Positions 27,430 through 36,097 of a DNA stretch of 64,000 nucleotides are shown here, one piece after another; position 1 is the first letter of the stretch, and each line of letters begins with the position of its first letter. Both the position numbers and the translations under genes were made by a program. The DNA comes from Microvirga zambiensis WSM3693 (lineage in GTDB: Bacteria; Pseudomonadota; Alphaproteobacteria; Rhizobiales; Beijerinckiaceae). The stretch covers positions 54,558 to 118,557 of the forward strand of contig NZ_JAERQD010000020.1 of the NCBI RefSeq assembly GCF_016735695.1, written 5' to 3'. The notes below the pieces were generated by a model, which had not been told where the DNA came from, did no database searches, and saw only the letters and a program-made list of their open reading frames with translations.

Positions 27430-29637
27430 TCACAACAGCCAATCGATATTCGCCGGCGTGATGCGTTCCGGCGAGGTGTTCTCCAGCACGAGGATGGACG
27501 AGAAGCCTGCCGATGAAAGCCGGGCCTCCAGCAAAGTATCGTCTCCGCTCGCCGTCAGGCGCAGCAGGCCCGCGATGAAGGGATCGCTTCCCGCCACATA
27601 ACCCGGCAGGGCCTGCATCATCGACGAGAGATCGATCACGTCGCCTCCTGGTCCGGTCTCGAAATCCAGAATGCGATCGACCACCAAGGGCCGGGACGCC
27701 AGGAAATAGACCGAGAACCGGTCTGCGCCGGGACCGCCGCTGATCTCGTCGACGCCGGGCCTCTGCGAGGAATCCGGATAGCTGGGATCGAACCAGTTGT
27801 AGGAGACCATCAGGATCGTGTCGTTGCCCGACCCGCCATCGATCCTGTTCGCGCCGGCGATGTCGAAGAGCGTGTCGTCACCCGTTCCGCCGAAAATGTG
27901 ATCATCGCCATGGCCGCCATCGGCATAATCGTTGCCGGCGCCGGCATGGATCGTGTCGTTGCCGGAGCCACCCCAGATCATCTCGTCGTTCGGCCCGGCG
28001 GCATGGTGGCCTTCGACCTCCATGATGAGATCGTCGCCGGCGCCGCCTTCCAGCGTATCGTTGCCGTTGTCGCCCTGGAGGCGGTCGTCTCCATCCTCGC
28101 CGTAGATCCTGTCGTTTCCGTCGCCGCCGCTGAGACGGTCGTTTCCCGCGCCGCCTTCCAGGCGATCGTCGCCGCCATGCGCCTTGATGATGTCGTCGCC
28201 GTCGAGCCCGTCGAGAAACTCCGGATATCGCGTGCCCGCAAGGCTGTCGGCAGCGGCCGTGCCGATGACCGCGCCGAATACGCCGCTCGGGTCGTAGGGC
28301 GGCACGAAGTTATCGGGTGTCAGATCCCCTGCATTCGTGTTCTGGAGAGTGAGTACGGTGCGAAGCTCGAGACCGGAATAGGTGTAGGTCAGCGCCTTCA
28401 GGACAGTGCTCGTGTCGGATTGCTCCAACACGAGATGGCCGCTCACGAAGGGAGAGGTGCCGACGACGTAGCCCGGCAAGCCGATGAGCATTTCGGAGAC
28501 ATCGATCACATCGCCGGACGGCCCGCCTTCGAAATCCGTGACGATGTCGGCCGGTGAATCGCCGAGCATGCCGATCCTGTACGTGTCGCGGCCCTCGCCG
28601 CCGGTGAGGAGATCGCTGCCCTCGATCGGCCAGAATTCGTAGCCGCCCCATTCCGGCATGCTCGACACGTAATGGAACGTATCGTCGCCGGCACCGCCGA
28701 TGATGGTGTTCGGGCCGCCATCGGCCCGCCATTCGTAGAAATTGTCGTTGCCGGCGCCGCCGTCGATGAAGTCCGCTCCGCCGGGCTTGGGCGGAGGCGA
28801 CCAGCGATCGCCGCCCCAGAAGGCAGGATCGCCATAGATGTGGTCGTCACCGTCGCCGCCAAAAATGGTGTCGGCATGCTCCCCGCCGAACAGGGTGTCA
28901 TTGCCGTCCCCGCCGTCGATCCGATCCTCACCCTCACCGCCTGCGATCTCGTCGTCACCGCGGAGACCCGACAGCACATCGCCTTCGAGCGATCCCTTCA
29001 TCACGTCGTCGCCGTTCGTGCCGATGGCGCCTTGGTTGCGCCCGAACGGATCGAGCGGCGGATTGAAGTTGAACGCGGTGAGCTGCTCCGGCGAAACGTT
29101 CTCGATAAACAGCATCGTGCCGTATCCTTGGCCTTTGCCGATCCAGGAGAGATCGACCTGCACAAGCGCGCCCTTGCCCGAGGCGATCACCCGGATCAGG
29201 CCGCTCTCGAAGGGATGGACGGGATCCAGCGTCCATGGATAGGGCGTCTCGTTGCGTGGGTCGACAGCCGCGATGGCCCAGGAGAGGTCGAGAATGTCTC
29301 CGCCATAACCGACCTGGAAATCGCGGAAGATATCCGGCGCATCGACCGCCGCGCTAAAATCGCTCACGCGATACCGATTGGACCCTCCACCGCCGAGAAT
29401 GATCGTCTCGCCCGCGGAATCGATCAGATCATCCCCGGTGCCGCCATCGATGACATTGGTGCCCGCGCCGCCCGACAGGGTGTCGTTGCCGTTGCCTCCG
29501 ACGAGAATGTCATCGCCGACGCCTCCCGTGAGCGTGTCGTTGCCATCGCCGCCGACTTGAAGCCAATCACTGTCGGACGCTGCTTGCAGCAATCTGGATG
29601 ATGGGCCCTGAATTGCGTCGGCACGAGCAATAGCCAT
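27430..29637 (-). CDS. large RTX-repeat calcium-binding secreted protein, 735 aa
   Basis: Three blocks of glycine/aspartate RTX nonapeptides (about residues 28-90, 205-310 and 470-620) alternate with three copies of a beta-sandwich-like segment of about 100 residues. Each of those segments has a DFEGG or DFETG motif, GGDVIDLS-type sequence and LENT..LTP endings. There is no enzyme domain and no signal peptide, so secretion through a type I system is expected. No HlyB/HlyD/TolC-type genes are in the window. The stop lies 17 bases from the convergent permease gene. Confidence 0.88.
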   Translation of the reverse strand: MAIARADAIQGPSSRLLQAASDSDWLQVGGDGNDTLTGGVGDDILVGGNGNDTLSGGAGTNVIDGGTGDDLIDSAGETIILGGGGSNRYRVSDFSAAVDAPDIFRDFQVGYGGDILDLSWAIAAVDPRNETPYPWTLDPVHPFESGLIRVIASGKGALVQVDLSWIGKGQGYGTMLFIENVSPEQLTAFNFNPPLDPFGRNQGAIGTNGDDVMKGSLEGDVLSGLRGDDEIAGGEGEDRIDGGDGNDTLFGGEHADTIFGGDGDDHIYGDPAFWGGDRWSPPPKPGGADFIDGGAGNDNFYEWRADGGPNTIIGGAGDDTFHYVSSMPEWGGYEFWPIEGSDLLTGGEGRDTYRIGMLGDSPADIVTDFEGGPSGDVIDVSEMLIGLPGYVVGTSPFVSGHLVLEQSDTSTVLKALTYTYSGLELRTVLTLQNTNAGDLTPDNFVPPYDPSGVFGAVIGTAAADSLAGTRYPEFLDGLDGDDIIKAHGGDDRLEGGAGNDRLSGGDGNDRIYGEDGDDRLQGDNGNDTLEGGAGDDLIMEVEGHHAAGPNDEMIWGGSGNDTIHAGAGNDYADGGHGDDHIFGGTGDDTLFDIAGANRIDGGSGNDTILMVSYNWFDPSYPDSSQRPGVDEISGGPGADRFSVYFLASRPLVVDRILDFETGPGGDVIDLSSMMQALPGYVAGSDPFIAGLLRLTASGDDTLLEARLSSAGFSSILVLENTSPERITPANIDWLL

Positions 29638-29719
29638 GTTGTCCTCACGATGAAATCACGCAAGCAATATCATCGGAGGCAAAAGCAATGAATGGAAAAT
29701 TCGTGCGCCATCTGAGATT

Positions 29720-29742
29720 AATGCTTTGAAATTCAAAGCATT
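29720..29742. promoter_or_regulatory. 23-bp palindrome upstream of the large RTX gene
   Basis: AATGCTTTG and CAAAGCATT flank the five bases AAATT, 83 bases upstream of the RTX start codon and 71 bases beyond the ykoC stop. It could be an operator for the RTX gene or part of a 3' end for the ECF operon. Its symmetry and AT content favour an operator. Confidence 0.35.
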
Positions 29743-29813
29743 TCTTCGCGAAATTCGTTCTGAAATCACCTGCTGCGAATATCGACATGCTCGAGCGACA
29801 GCTGCCGCCGCGC

Positions 29814-30554
29814 TCAGACAGACATGATTGTCGCCAAACCGCATATGATCAGAATGGCAAGCGCGGCGACAACGAAAGCGCCGTCGCGTCGTGCGAATCC
29901 GGGTGCGTTCAGGATCGTGCGTGGGCCGTCTGGCCCAAGGCCCCGCGCTTCCATGGCGATCGCCGTGCGGCCGGCGCGGCGGATGGCGTAGGCGAGAAGT
30001 GGAATGACGAGGCCTGCCACTTCGAAGGGGCTCGGAATGCGCCTGACGCGGCGACCGGATTTCATAGCGCGGGCGAGGCGCATCTGCTGCGCCTCCGCCG
30101 CGAGATCAGGCACGAGCTGCATGCCTGCGAAAAGCGAGTAGCCGATGCGCGGGGGCAGCCTGGCATGCCGCATCAGGGCGCGCACGAACAGGCCGGGATC
30201 GGTGGTGAGCGCGAAGAACAGCGAGATCGTGCCGCAGGCGAGCGCGCGCAGGAAAAGGGTGATCCCTGCCGAGAATTCCGGCGACGTGAGCACGGATTCA
30301 TTCGCCATCCGAAGCGCAAAGTCGCTTTCCTGGCGAAACAGCAGGCTCGTGGTGAGAAAGCCGAAGCCGAAGAGCGCGAAGGGGATCATCAGCGCGAGAA
30401 GGACGAGCGGCGACGTGCGGTTGATTGTGACGAGCGCAAGAGCCGGCACGAGGATTGCGGCCAGCTGAAAGCGCGGATCGAAGATCAGCACCGCGGCGAC
30501 AAGCCAGACGCAGCAGACGACGAGCTTCGACAGCGGATTGAGAGCCTTCAGCAT
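29814..30554 (-). CDS. ykoC: ECF transporter transmembrane component (YkoC/EcfT)
   Basis: A 246-residue EcfT-type membrane protein, last gene of the thiamine-precursor uptake operon. It has about five hydrophobic helices and the cytoplasmic coupling motifs expected in EcfT: AQQMRLARAMKSG and the conserved AMEARGLG. It would couple the ATPase to the substrate-binding YkoE. ATG 30554 overlaps the end of the ATPase gene by 7 bases, implying translational coupling. Confidence 0.85.
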   Translation of the reverse strand: MLKALNPLSKLVVCCVWLVAAVLIFDPRFQLAAILVPALALVTINRTSPLVLLALMIPFALFGFGFLTTSLLFRQESDFALRMANESVLTSPEFSAGITLFLRALACGTISLFFALTTDPGLFVRALMRHARLPPRIGYSLFAGMQLVPDLAAEAQQMRLARAMKSGRRVRRIPSPFEVAGLVIPLLAYAIRRAGRTAIAMEARGLGPDGPRTILNAPGFARRDGAFVVAALAILIICGLATIMSV

Positions 30555-32245
30555 GCGGCCGTCTCCAGCCATCGCATCGCATCGCCGCAGGAGGGCTCTG
30601 CCAATCCGGCGCGGGCGAGAAGCGCTCGGTCGTTCATCAGTACTGCGGTCGGCCCCTCAGCGAGGATGCCGCCCTCCCCCACCACGACGGAACGCGGGCA
30701 GAGTTTGAGCGCGAGATCCATGTCGTGCGTGATCAGCGCGACGGTGCGTCCCTTGTCGCGCAGCGCAAGAATTTCCCGCGAAAGATGCTCCGCGCCATGC
30801 GCATCGAGCCCGGCCATCGGCTCGTCGAGCACGAGAAGCGGCCAGCGATCGGCGATGGTGAGCGAGGCGAGCGCGAGCCTGCGCTTCTGGCCCTGCGAGA
30901 GCTCGAACGGGTGGTTCTTCGCGAGCGCCGTCAGGCTCCAGGATTCGAGCGCCGTCGCAACATGCGCGGCCTTCTCGCCCGCGCTCATACGATCGGGCAA
31001 TGCCGTTGCCAGTTCCTCGCGCACGGTGCCCGCGACGAGCTGGTTCTCCGGCCGCTGGAAGGCGTAGCCGCCCGCCGGTCCGTGCCGCTTCCCCGCCTTC
31101 AGCGGCAGGAGGCCTGCGAGGCAGAGGCCAAGCGTGGACTTGCCGGCACCGTTTCTGCCCAGAACGCCGAGGATCTCGCCCTTATGGACGGCAAGATCGA
31201 TGCCGCGCAGCACCGTCGGGCCGAGAAACGGTGCGCAATCGGCGCGCTCCAGGTGAACGAGAACGGGAGCGTTGCAGATCGCAGCCACGTCGTCCTGCGA
31301 CCGGCATGAAGCGACGTAAGTCTCGACGATGGGTCTGGCGGCATCGATCAGCAGGCGCGGAGCGGTCGCGGGATCGAGATGCGCGAGCGCCTCCGTGACG
31401 GAAAGCGGCGCAGCGCGCGAAGCGATGCCGGCTTCAGCCAAAGCGGCATCGAGTGCGCTCGCAGCGGGACGCCAGATGCCCTGCGCTTTGAGAAGCGCGC
31501 GCTTGTCGCGAAAAATCCTGCGCGGCTCGCCCTCCGCGACAATCGTGCCGTCACGGCCGAGCACGATCATGCGGTCGATGGATTCGATCAGCCCATCGAG
31601 CCGATGATCGACGATGAGAATGCTGCAGGCACCATCGCGCGTCGTGAGCAGCGAATGCAGGCGTCGTGCCGCCTGCGGCGCCAGATGCGCGGTCGGCTCG
31701 TCGGCAACGAAGAGCGGCGCTTCCTGGATCAGGGTTGCCGCGAGCGCGACGAGCTGCCTTTCGCCGCCCGAGAGCTGCGCGGAACGGCGGTGGCGCCATT
31801 CATCGGGAATGCCGACGCGACGCATGACATCGGAGACGGCGTCGAGAATGCGTTGTGGCGGCCAGGCGCGGTTCTCGAGCGCGAAGGCGAGCTCGTCCTC
31901 GACGCGCATGCCGCAGAGCGTCTGATCCGCGTCCTGGAAATATTGCGCCACCTGCGGCGACCAGCCCCAGGGCTTTCGTGTCCCCACATCCTTGCCGAAC
32001 AGGCTGATGCGCCCCTGCACCTGCGCCGGAATGCTGTCGGGAATGAGGCCCGTCAGCGTCAGCAGCAGCGTGGACTTTCCCGAGCCCGAAGGACCGAGCA
32101 GAAGCACGCGCTCGCCGGGACGGATCGCTAGATCGAGGGGACCTACGGAAGCCTCTTTGGCGAAGGGATAGCGGATCTCGACCGCATTCCACTCCGCCGC
32201 CGGAACCGGAGCCGGTTCAGGCTGCAGCAGAGCGCTTCTCGACAT
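30548..32245 (-). CDS. ykoD: fused double ATPase of the ECF thiamine-precursor transporter (YkoD)
   Basis: A 565-residue protein joining two ABC ATPase domains. Domain 1 has Walker A GPSGSGKST, signature LSGGERQ and Walker B LFVADEPT. Domain 2 has GRNGAGKST, LSQGQKRR and LLVLDEPM. The first ATG in the frame (32245) is used. The gene begins 29 bases inside the end of ykoE. Having both ATPases in one chain fits the YkoD arrangement, in contrast to the separate EcfA1/EcfA2 of many Gram-positives. Between the domains lies a linker of about 60 residues. Confidence 0.9.
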   Translation of the reverse strand: MSRSALLQPEPAPVPAAEWNAVEIRYPFAKEASVGPLDLAIRPGERVLLLGPSGSGKSTLLLTLTGLIPDSIPAQVQGRISLFGKDVGTRKPWGWSPQVAQYFQDADQTLCGMRVEDELAFALENRAWPPQRILDAVSDVMRRVGIPDEWRHRRSAQLSGGERQLVALAATLIQEAPLFVADEPTAHLAPQAARRLHSLLTTRDGACSILIVDHRLDGLIESIDRMIVLGRDGTIVAEGEPRRIFRDKRALLKAQGIWRPAASALDAALAEAGIASRAAPLSVTEALAHLDPATAPRLLIDAARPIVETYVASCRSQDDVAAICNAPVLVHLERADCAPFLGPTVLRGIDLAVHKGEILGVLGRNGAGKSTLGLCLAGLLPLKAGKRHGPAGGYAFQRPENQLVAGTVREELATALPDRMSAGEKAAHVATALESWSLTALAKNHPFELSQGQKRRLALASLTIADRWPLLVLDEPMAGLDAHGAEHLSREILALRDKGRTVALITHDMDLALKLCPRSVVVGEGGILAEGPTAVLMNDRALLARAGLAEPSCGDAMRWLETAAC

Positions 32246-32801
32246 CGATCGCAAGTCCGCTCAACGCGCCGGTTTTGTACAGCGCCTGCACGATGAGATG
32301 GCCGAGCCATCCGCCGAGCAGCGCACCGCTTAAAGTCCGCAGCACGAACATGGCGATCAGCACCGTCGGCTGCAGCGCGCCGTAATCGAACCGGATCCAG
32401 GTATAGGCGAAGGAGAAGATCGCGGCTCCCACGCCTGCCGCCATCAGCACCGGCAGCGAATAGTTGCGCCAGCGCGTTGCCGCGAAGACGGCCTCCGCGC
32501 CTGCGCCCTGGACGATGCCGGTGACGATCAGCAAGAGGCCGGCAGGGCTGCCGAGCAGCACCTGCAAGGCGGCTGCGAGCACTTCGGCCGCGAAGGCCGC
32601 ACCGGGCTTGCGGATGATGGCGGCGGCGACGATGGAGGCGACGAACCAGAAGCCCATCACCACATCCATCGTCACGGAGCCAAACACGGCCTGCGCGATC
32701 AGCCACACCTGCACCCAGCCGAGATAGAGCACGGCGAAGACCGCGCCGATCACGGTGACGATCAGGATCTCCCTCAACGTCCAGCCTCGTGTTACGGGCA
32801 T
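32217..32801 (-). CDS. ykoE: ECF substrate-binding membrane component (YkoE), thiamine/HMP uptake
   Basis: A 194-residue membrane protein with about five or six helices, matching YkoE, the S component proposed to bind hydroxymethylpyrimidine (HMP) or thiamine. Typical segments are TLREILIVTVIGAVFAVLY, VMGFWFVASIVAA and GIVQGAGAEAVFA. GAGGAGG five bases before the ATG is a strong ribosome site. It sits between ykoF (44 bases upstream) and the overlapping ykoD. Regulation by the TPP riboswitch upstream of ykoF is expected. Confidence 0.88.
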   Translation of the reverse strand: MPVTRGWTLREILIVTVIGAVFAVLYLGWVQVWLIAQAVFGSVTMDVVMGFWFVASIVAAAIIRKPGAAFAAEVLAAALQVLLGSPAGLLLIVTGIVQGAGAEAVFAATRWRNYSLPVLMAAGVGAAIFSFAYTWIRFDYGALQPTVLIAMFVLRTLSGALLGGWLGHLIVQALYKTGALSGLAIDVEKRSAAA

Positions 32802-32845
32802 GGCAACCTCCTCATGTAGGGGTGAGAAATGCAGGTTAAGAGAAA

Positions 32846-33454
32846 TTACGCTTTGCTCGGGCTGTTCGCCGAGACCTTGAGATCGAGTGCCACATGGCCC
32901 TGCGGTGCGCCGAAGCGCAGGAAGGCTTCGCTCAAGGTCGCGAAGACCGGGCCGGCATCGCCGCGCAGCTTGGTGCAGAAGTTCTTCGAGCGCTCGAAGA
33001 CGCCGGACTTTTTCAGGAACTCGATGCAGCCGTAGATCTCGTCCATGTGGTGTCCGCTGCCGAGCGGATAGAGCGAGAACTGCGCGGCCACGATCTGCCC
33101 GCTCTTCGGCGCAGCTTCCACAAGCTGCACGGCGGCCGCGATGCGCTCGGCGAGCGGCCGGTCATGGTTCGAGCCGGCGATCGGCGTGCAGATCGGATCG
33201 TCCGGCTCGCCTGGGCATCCGCGCGAGACCGTTGCCGCCAGCACGCAATGAACGCCGCGTTTCGAGGCGCCGAGAAACAGATCGCGCATGGCGGGAAAGA
33301 GCTGATCGGGCGGGCCGACCAGCAGCGTCGAGATATCGTCGGTCTCGATCCGGAAGTTTTGGCGATAAGGCTCGAGCGCGCTGATGGCGCCGAGGATGAC
33401 GTCGACGAAATCGTCGGTCATCGCATAGAGAGAGACTTGTGCGCCGGAAAACAT
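32846..33454 (-). CDS. ykoF: YkoF-family thiamine/HMP-binding protein
   Basis: A 202-residue soluble protein of the YkoF family, which binds thiamine or HMP through a tandem ferredoxin-like fold. The first repeat is about residues 1-85 (GAQVSLYAMTDDFVDVILGAIS) and the second about 105-190 (QIVAAQFSLYPLGSGHHMDEIYGCIEFLK). ATG 33454 is used. A GTG two codons upstream is possible. It is the first gene behind the TPP riboswitch and heads the ykoF-E-D-C operon. Confidence 0.88.
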   Translation of the reverse strand: MFSGAQVSLYAMTDDFVDVILGAISALEPYRQNFRIETDDISTLLVGPPDQLFPAMRDLFLGASKRGVHCVLAATVSRGCPGEPDDPICTPIAGSNHDRPLAERIAAAVQLVEAAPKSGQIVAAQFSLYPLGSGHHMDEIYGCIEFLKKSGVFERSKNFCTKLRGDAGPVFATLSEAFLRFGAPQGHVALDLKVSANSPSKA

Positions 33455-33462
33455 CGTCACCT

Positions 33463-33546
33463 CGCTCCGCTGGCATTACCCAGATCAGCTTGAGGGTCCG
33501 ACGGCTTCGCGCCGTCATCTCAGCCCCGGCAATACGGAGCACCCCT
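33463..33546 (-). promoter_or_regulatory. TPP riboswitch (THI element)
   Basis: Read on the minus strand, the classic elements appear in order: GGGGTGCTCC, GGGGCTGAGATGA, a variable P3 hairpin (GACGGC GCGAA GCCGTC), GACCCTC, then AAGCTGATCTGGGTAATGCC and a closing GCGGAGC. These form the P1-P5 core of the thiamine-pyrophosphate aptamer. It ends about 9 bases before the ykoF start codon, so ligand binding would most likely hide the ribosome site. This makes the downstream ECF transporter a thiamine or thiamine-precursor importer switched off by TPP. Confidence 0.95.
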
Positions 33547-33627
33547 GTTGGAAGTGACTTTGCTTAGCACCCTTCGCCGCTGCATGGCAAGCGGCACGCA
33601 TCTGTGATGGAAGTTCGCCTCTCGTGC

Positions 33628-34356
33628 TTACCGAACCGTGACCTGATCCTTGATCTTCTCGAAGGACGTGCGGCGCAGCACGCGCTTCTTCACCAGATCG
33701 TCGACGGAGGCATAGGGACGGCCCCGGATGATGGCCTTGCCGAGCGATCCGGCCCCGTCAAGCGTATTCAGATCTTCGAGCGAGCCCTTGTTGAGATCGA
33801 CGAGGCCGGCATCGGACGCGCCGGCGGACGCCACGGCAGACGCGACCTTCACGGGTACGGCGGCTTTTGCAGGCGCGGCCACGGTGCCCGTCAGGTTCAT
33901 GTCATTGGTGCGTGCCGGCACAGGGACTTTGGCGACGGCCGCCTCGACCGGCTTCAGAACGACGGGGGCTTGAGGGAGGACGAGCGGAACGGGAGCGGGA
34001 ACGCTTGGAGGCTCGGCCGGCGCGCGGGCCGCGTCCTTCGGCTCCGCCATGGGCCGCGGCGCGGCATCGGGCTGAACCATAGAGACGGCGACAGGTGCGG
34101 AGGGACGCGCGTCGGCCACCCGGACGGGAGCCGTTTGAACTGCTGAGGCAAGCGTTCCGACCTCACCGGATGCCGGGGTCGGCGGGGCTGCGGCCACCAA
34201 TCCTTCCGTTAGGGAGCCTGCGCCGCCGGTGAGCCCCAGGGCCAGCGATCCGCCGGCGATGAGGCCCCCGACCAGGAGAAGGCGCATGGTTTGGAGAGCG
34301 GCGTTGTCGCGCCTTTCGCAAGGCACTTGGGTGCGGGAAAGATTGCCTACCTGCAT
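33628..34356 (-). CDS. helix-hairpin-helix domain protein, membrane-anchored
   Basis: A 242-residue protein. A hydrophobic segment at about 25-43 is followed by a long Pro/Ala/Val linker (about 45-180) and a C-terminal helix-hairpin-helix domain (about 180-242; DLNKGSLEDLNTLDGAG, then GRPYASVDDLVKK) of the ComEA/T2SK type. It may hold DNA at the outer face of the membrane. Alternatively it may simply be a protein-protein module. GAGAGGGG before the ATG at 34356 supports that start. The gene stands alone. Confidence 0.75.
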   Translation of the reverse strand: MQVGNLSRTQVPCERRDNAALQTMRLLLVGGLIAGGSLALGLTGGAGSLTEGLVAAAPPTPASGEVGTLASAVQTAPVRVADARPSAPVAVSMVQPDAAPRPMAEPKDAARAPAEPPSVPAPVPLVLPQAPVVLKPVEAAVAKVPVPARTNDMNLTGTVAAPAKAAVPVKVASAVASAGASDAGLVDLNKGSLEDLNTLDGAGSLGKAIIRGRPYASVDDLVKKRVLRRTSFEKIKDQVTVR

Positions 34357-34537
34357 GGGCCCCTCTCACGTTGTTCTGACGCTGAACGCGGAACGTCTGT
34401 ATAGGGCTAGACAGTGGATGTGGCGCAGACGTGGCAAAGTTTGCCGTTCGCTGTGCGTCGGCGAAAATTTCGACGACGGCCCGTTATAGCGGGCGCAACG
34501 TGCCGCGCAATATCATCACCTTACGTAAGTGAGATAC

Positions 34538-35473
34538 TCAAACGCTCCGCACCCGCGCCGGCGCACCGATTTCGCATTCGAGTGCGGGCCGGTCCCACTT
34601 GCCCGCATCGGCCGCAGCCGCATAAGTGGTGACGAGGAAATCGAGCAGCAGCGCATCGGGATCGTCTGCCTTGCGCACAGTCTTGTAGGGCAGGATGAAC
34701 TCGCCCAGAGTGGTGTCGAACGTTGCGCCTTTTGTCACGGTGGCATCGCTAAAGCCCGGCGGCGCGGGATAGGCATAGGAGTAGAAGGCGGCGTTCGGAA
34801 ACGCGTCGCTGCCCGGCCAGAAGCCCGCGCTCGACACCTCGTGCGAATAGGCCTCGCGCGTCACGTCGTCCGGCAGTCCGGGCACGCCGCCGGGATGCAG
34901 CGGTGCAGGCCGTCCGGAAAAGCGCGTGACGGCGAGATCGAAGCTGCCCCAGAAGAAATGCACCGGCGACGACTTGCCCAGAAAGCCGCTGCGAAACTGC
35001 TTGAACACACGATCCGCCTGCACGAGCGCGCGCCAGAAGCGCTGGACCGCATCAGCGTCGTAGGAAGCGTGCGTCCGGTCCTGCGGGAAGGGAATCGGAT
35101 CCGGCACCTCGTTCGGCATCTCGTTGATCGAGACCGGGATGCGAAGATCGTTCAGAAGGCCGATGACGCCGGCATAGAAATCCGCGACGCTCTGCGGCTG
35201 CAGCTTGAGATCCCGCTCATCGCCGCGGCTCGTGCGCATGAGCAGGCGATGCGCGATGAAGTCGAACTCGATCTCAAGGATCTCGTTGCCGATCGGGATC
35301 GGCGACGTGCTCAGGCCGCGCGCGGTGACATAGAGCGGCACCTGCCAGCCGTGATTGAGCCAGGGCGAGAGCGAGAGCCTGACCTTGCCGACGATCTGCG
35401 TCCACAATTGCAGGGTCGCGGCGGTGTCGCGCCATTCGGAATAGGGCAGCTCGGGCCAGGCGGCATCGTTCAT
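34538..35473 (-). CDS. DUF5996 family protein
   Basis: A 311-residue cytoplasmic protein. The opening WPELPYSEWRDTAATLQLW, then QIVGKVRLSLSPWLNHGWQVPLYV and ARGLSTSPIP, are characteristic of DUF5996, a widespread family of unknown function. A YSYAYPAPPGF segment and the TVRKADDPDALLLDFL segment near the end also fit. Length is normal for the family. It is monocistronic, with a repeat cluster upstream of its start. Confidence 0.8.
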   Translation of the reverse strand: MNDAAWPELPYSEWRDTAATLQLWTQIVGKVRLSLSPWLNHGWQVPLYVTARGLSTSPIPIGNEILEIEFDFIAHRLLMRTSRGDERDLKLQPQSVADFYAGVIGLLNDLRIPVSINEMPNEVPDPIPFPQDRTHASYDADAVQRFWRALVQADRVFKQFRSGFLGKSSPVHFFWGSFDLAVTRFSGRPAPLHPGGVPGLPDDVTREAYSHEVSSAGFWPGSDAFPNAAFYSYAYPAPPGFSDATVTKGATFDTTLGEFILPYKTVRKADDPDALLLDFLVTTYAAAADAGKWDRPALECEIGAPARVRSV

Positions 35474-35818
35474 CGGGCGTCTCCCTGTAATGCGGGATCA
35501 GGATCGCCCGGATAAACTAGAGCGTCTTCGTGCGGGGGAAACCGCGCCGAAGGATGCGCGTCTTCACCTCTCCTTGAGGGAGAGGTCGCGCCGGAGGCGC
35601 GGGTGAGGGGTTGCGCCCTCTCCGGATAAACCTGTGCCCCCTCACCCTCGCTGCGCTCGACCTCGCCCCATTCAAGTCGGGTGTTCCCGACTTGAATGGG
35701 AAACGGATCTCGGGAACACCCGAGACCCGGGGAGAGGTGATGCCTGCGGCAGCAAATACGGATCCCGGGAACACCCGAGATCCGAGAAAGGTAATACCCT
35801 GGAGCCTACCGCATCAGC
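35474..35818. repeat. cluster of dispersed palindromic repeats
   Basis: This 345-bp gene-free stretch is almost wholly repeat. From about 35563 there is a Hyphomicrobiales-type element (CTCTCC...GGAGAGG, CCCTCACCCTCGCTGCGCTC). A perfect 15-bp stem with a 4-base loop follows (35667-35700). Two further hairpins share the loop motif GGGAACACCCGA (about 35708-35725 and 35764-35782). The same element, inverted, recurs at 63859-63936. Confidence 0.85.
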
Positions 35819-36097
35819 TCAAGCAGCAGGACGCATGCTGGCGGCGATGGTGGTCGGGATCTCGATGTCGACTTCGAGCGTCGACACGGAGGCGCCGCGG
35901 TCCATCTTGATCTGCACGTTGTCCTGCGGCACCGACATGTGTTTTGCGATCACCGCCATGATCTCCTCGCGCAGGATCGCGACGAGATCGGATTCGCCGC
36001 CGCCGACGATGGTGCGCTCGTGGGCGAGCAGGACCTGAAGACGCTCGCGGGCGACGGGCGCGGAGGTGTTGCGTTTGAAGAAGCTGAAAAGGCTCAT
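35819..36097 (-). CDS. minE: cell division topological specificity factor MinE
   Basis: A 92-residue MinE. The N-terminal membrane-targeting segment SLFSFFKR, the anti-MinCD helix region ([13 protein letters not shown]) and the C-terminal topological domain ([23 protein letters not shown]) are all present. The start overlaps the minD stop by four bases (ATGA), so the two are translationally coupled. MinE drives pole-to-pole oscillation of MinD by stimulating its ATPase. Confidence 0.95.
   Translation of the reverse strand: MSLFSFFKRNTSAPVARERLQVLLAHERTIVGGGESDLVAILREEIMAVIAKHMSVPQDNVQIKMDRGASVSTLEVDIEIPTTIAASMRPAA

Noticed and set aside
27430..29637. Possible CRISPR or tandem DNA repeat in the large RTX gene
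   Set aside because: The periodicity is the coding nonapeptide GGxGxDxLx with varying DNA. There are no uniform repeats and spacers.
35611..36038. Plus-strand frames across the repeat cluster and minE
   Set aside because: The first part is palindromic repeat and the second is antisense to minE.
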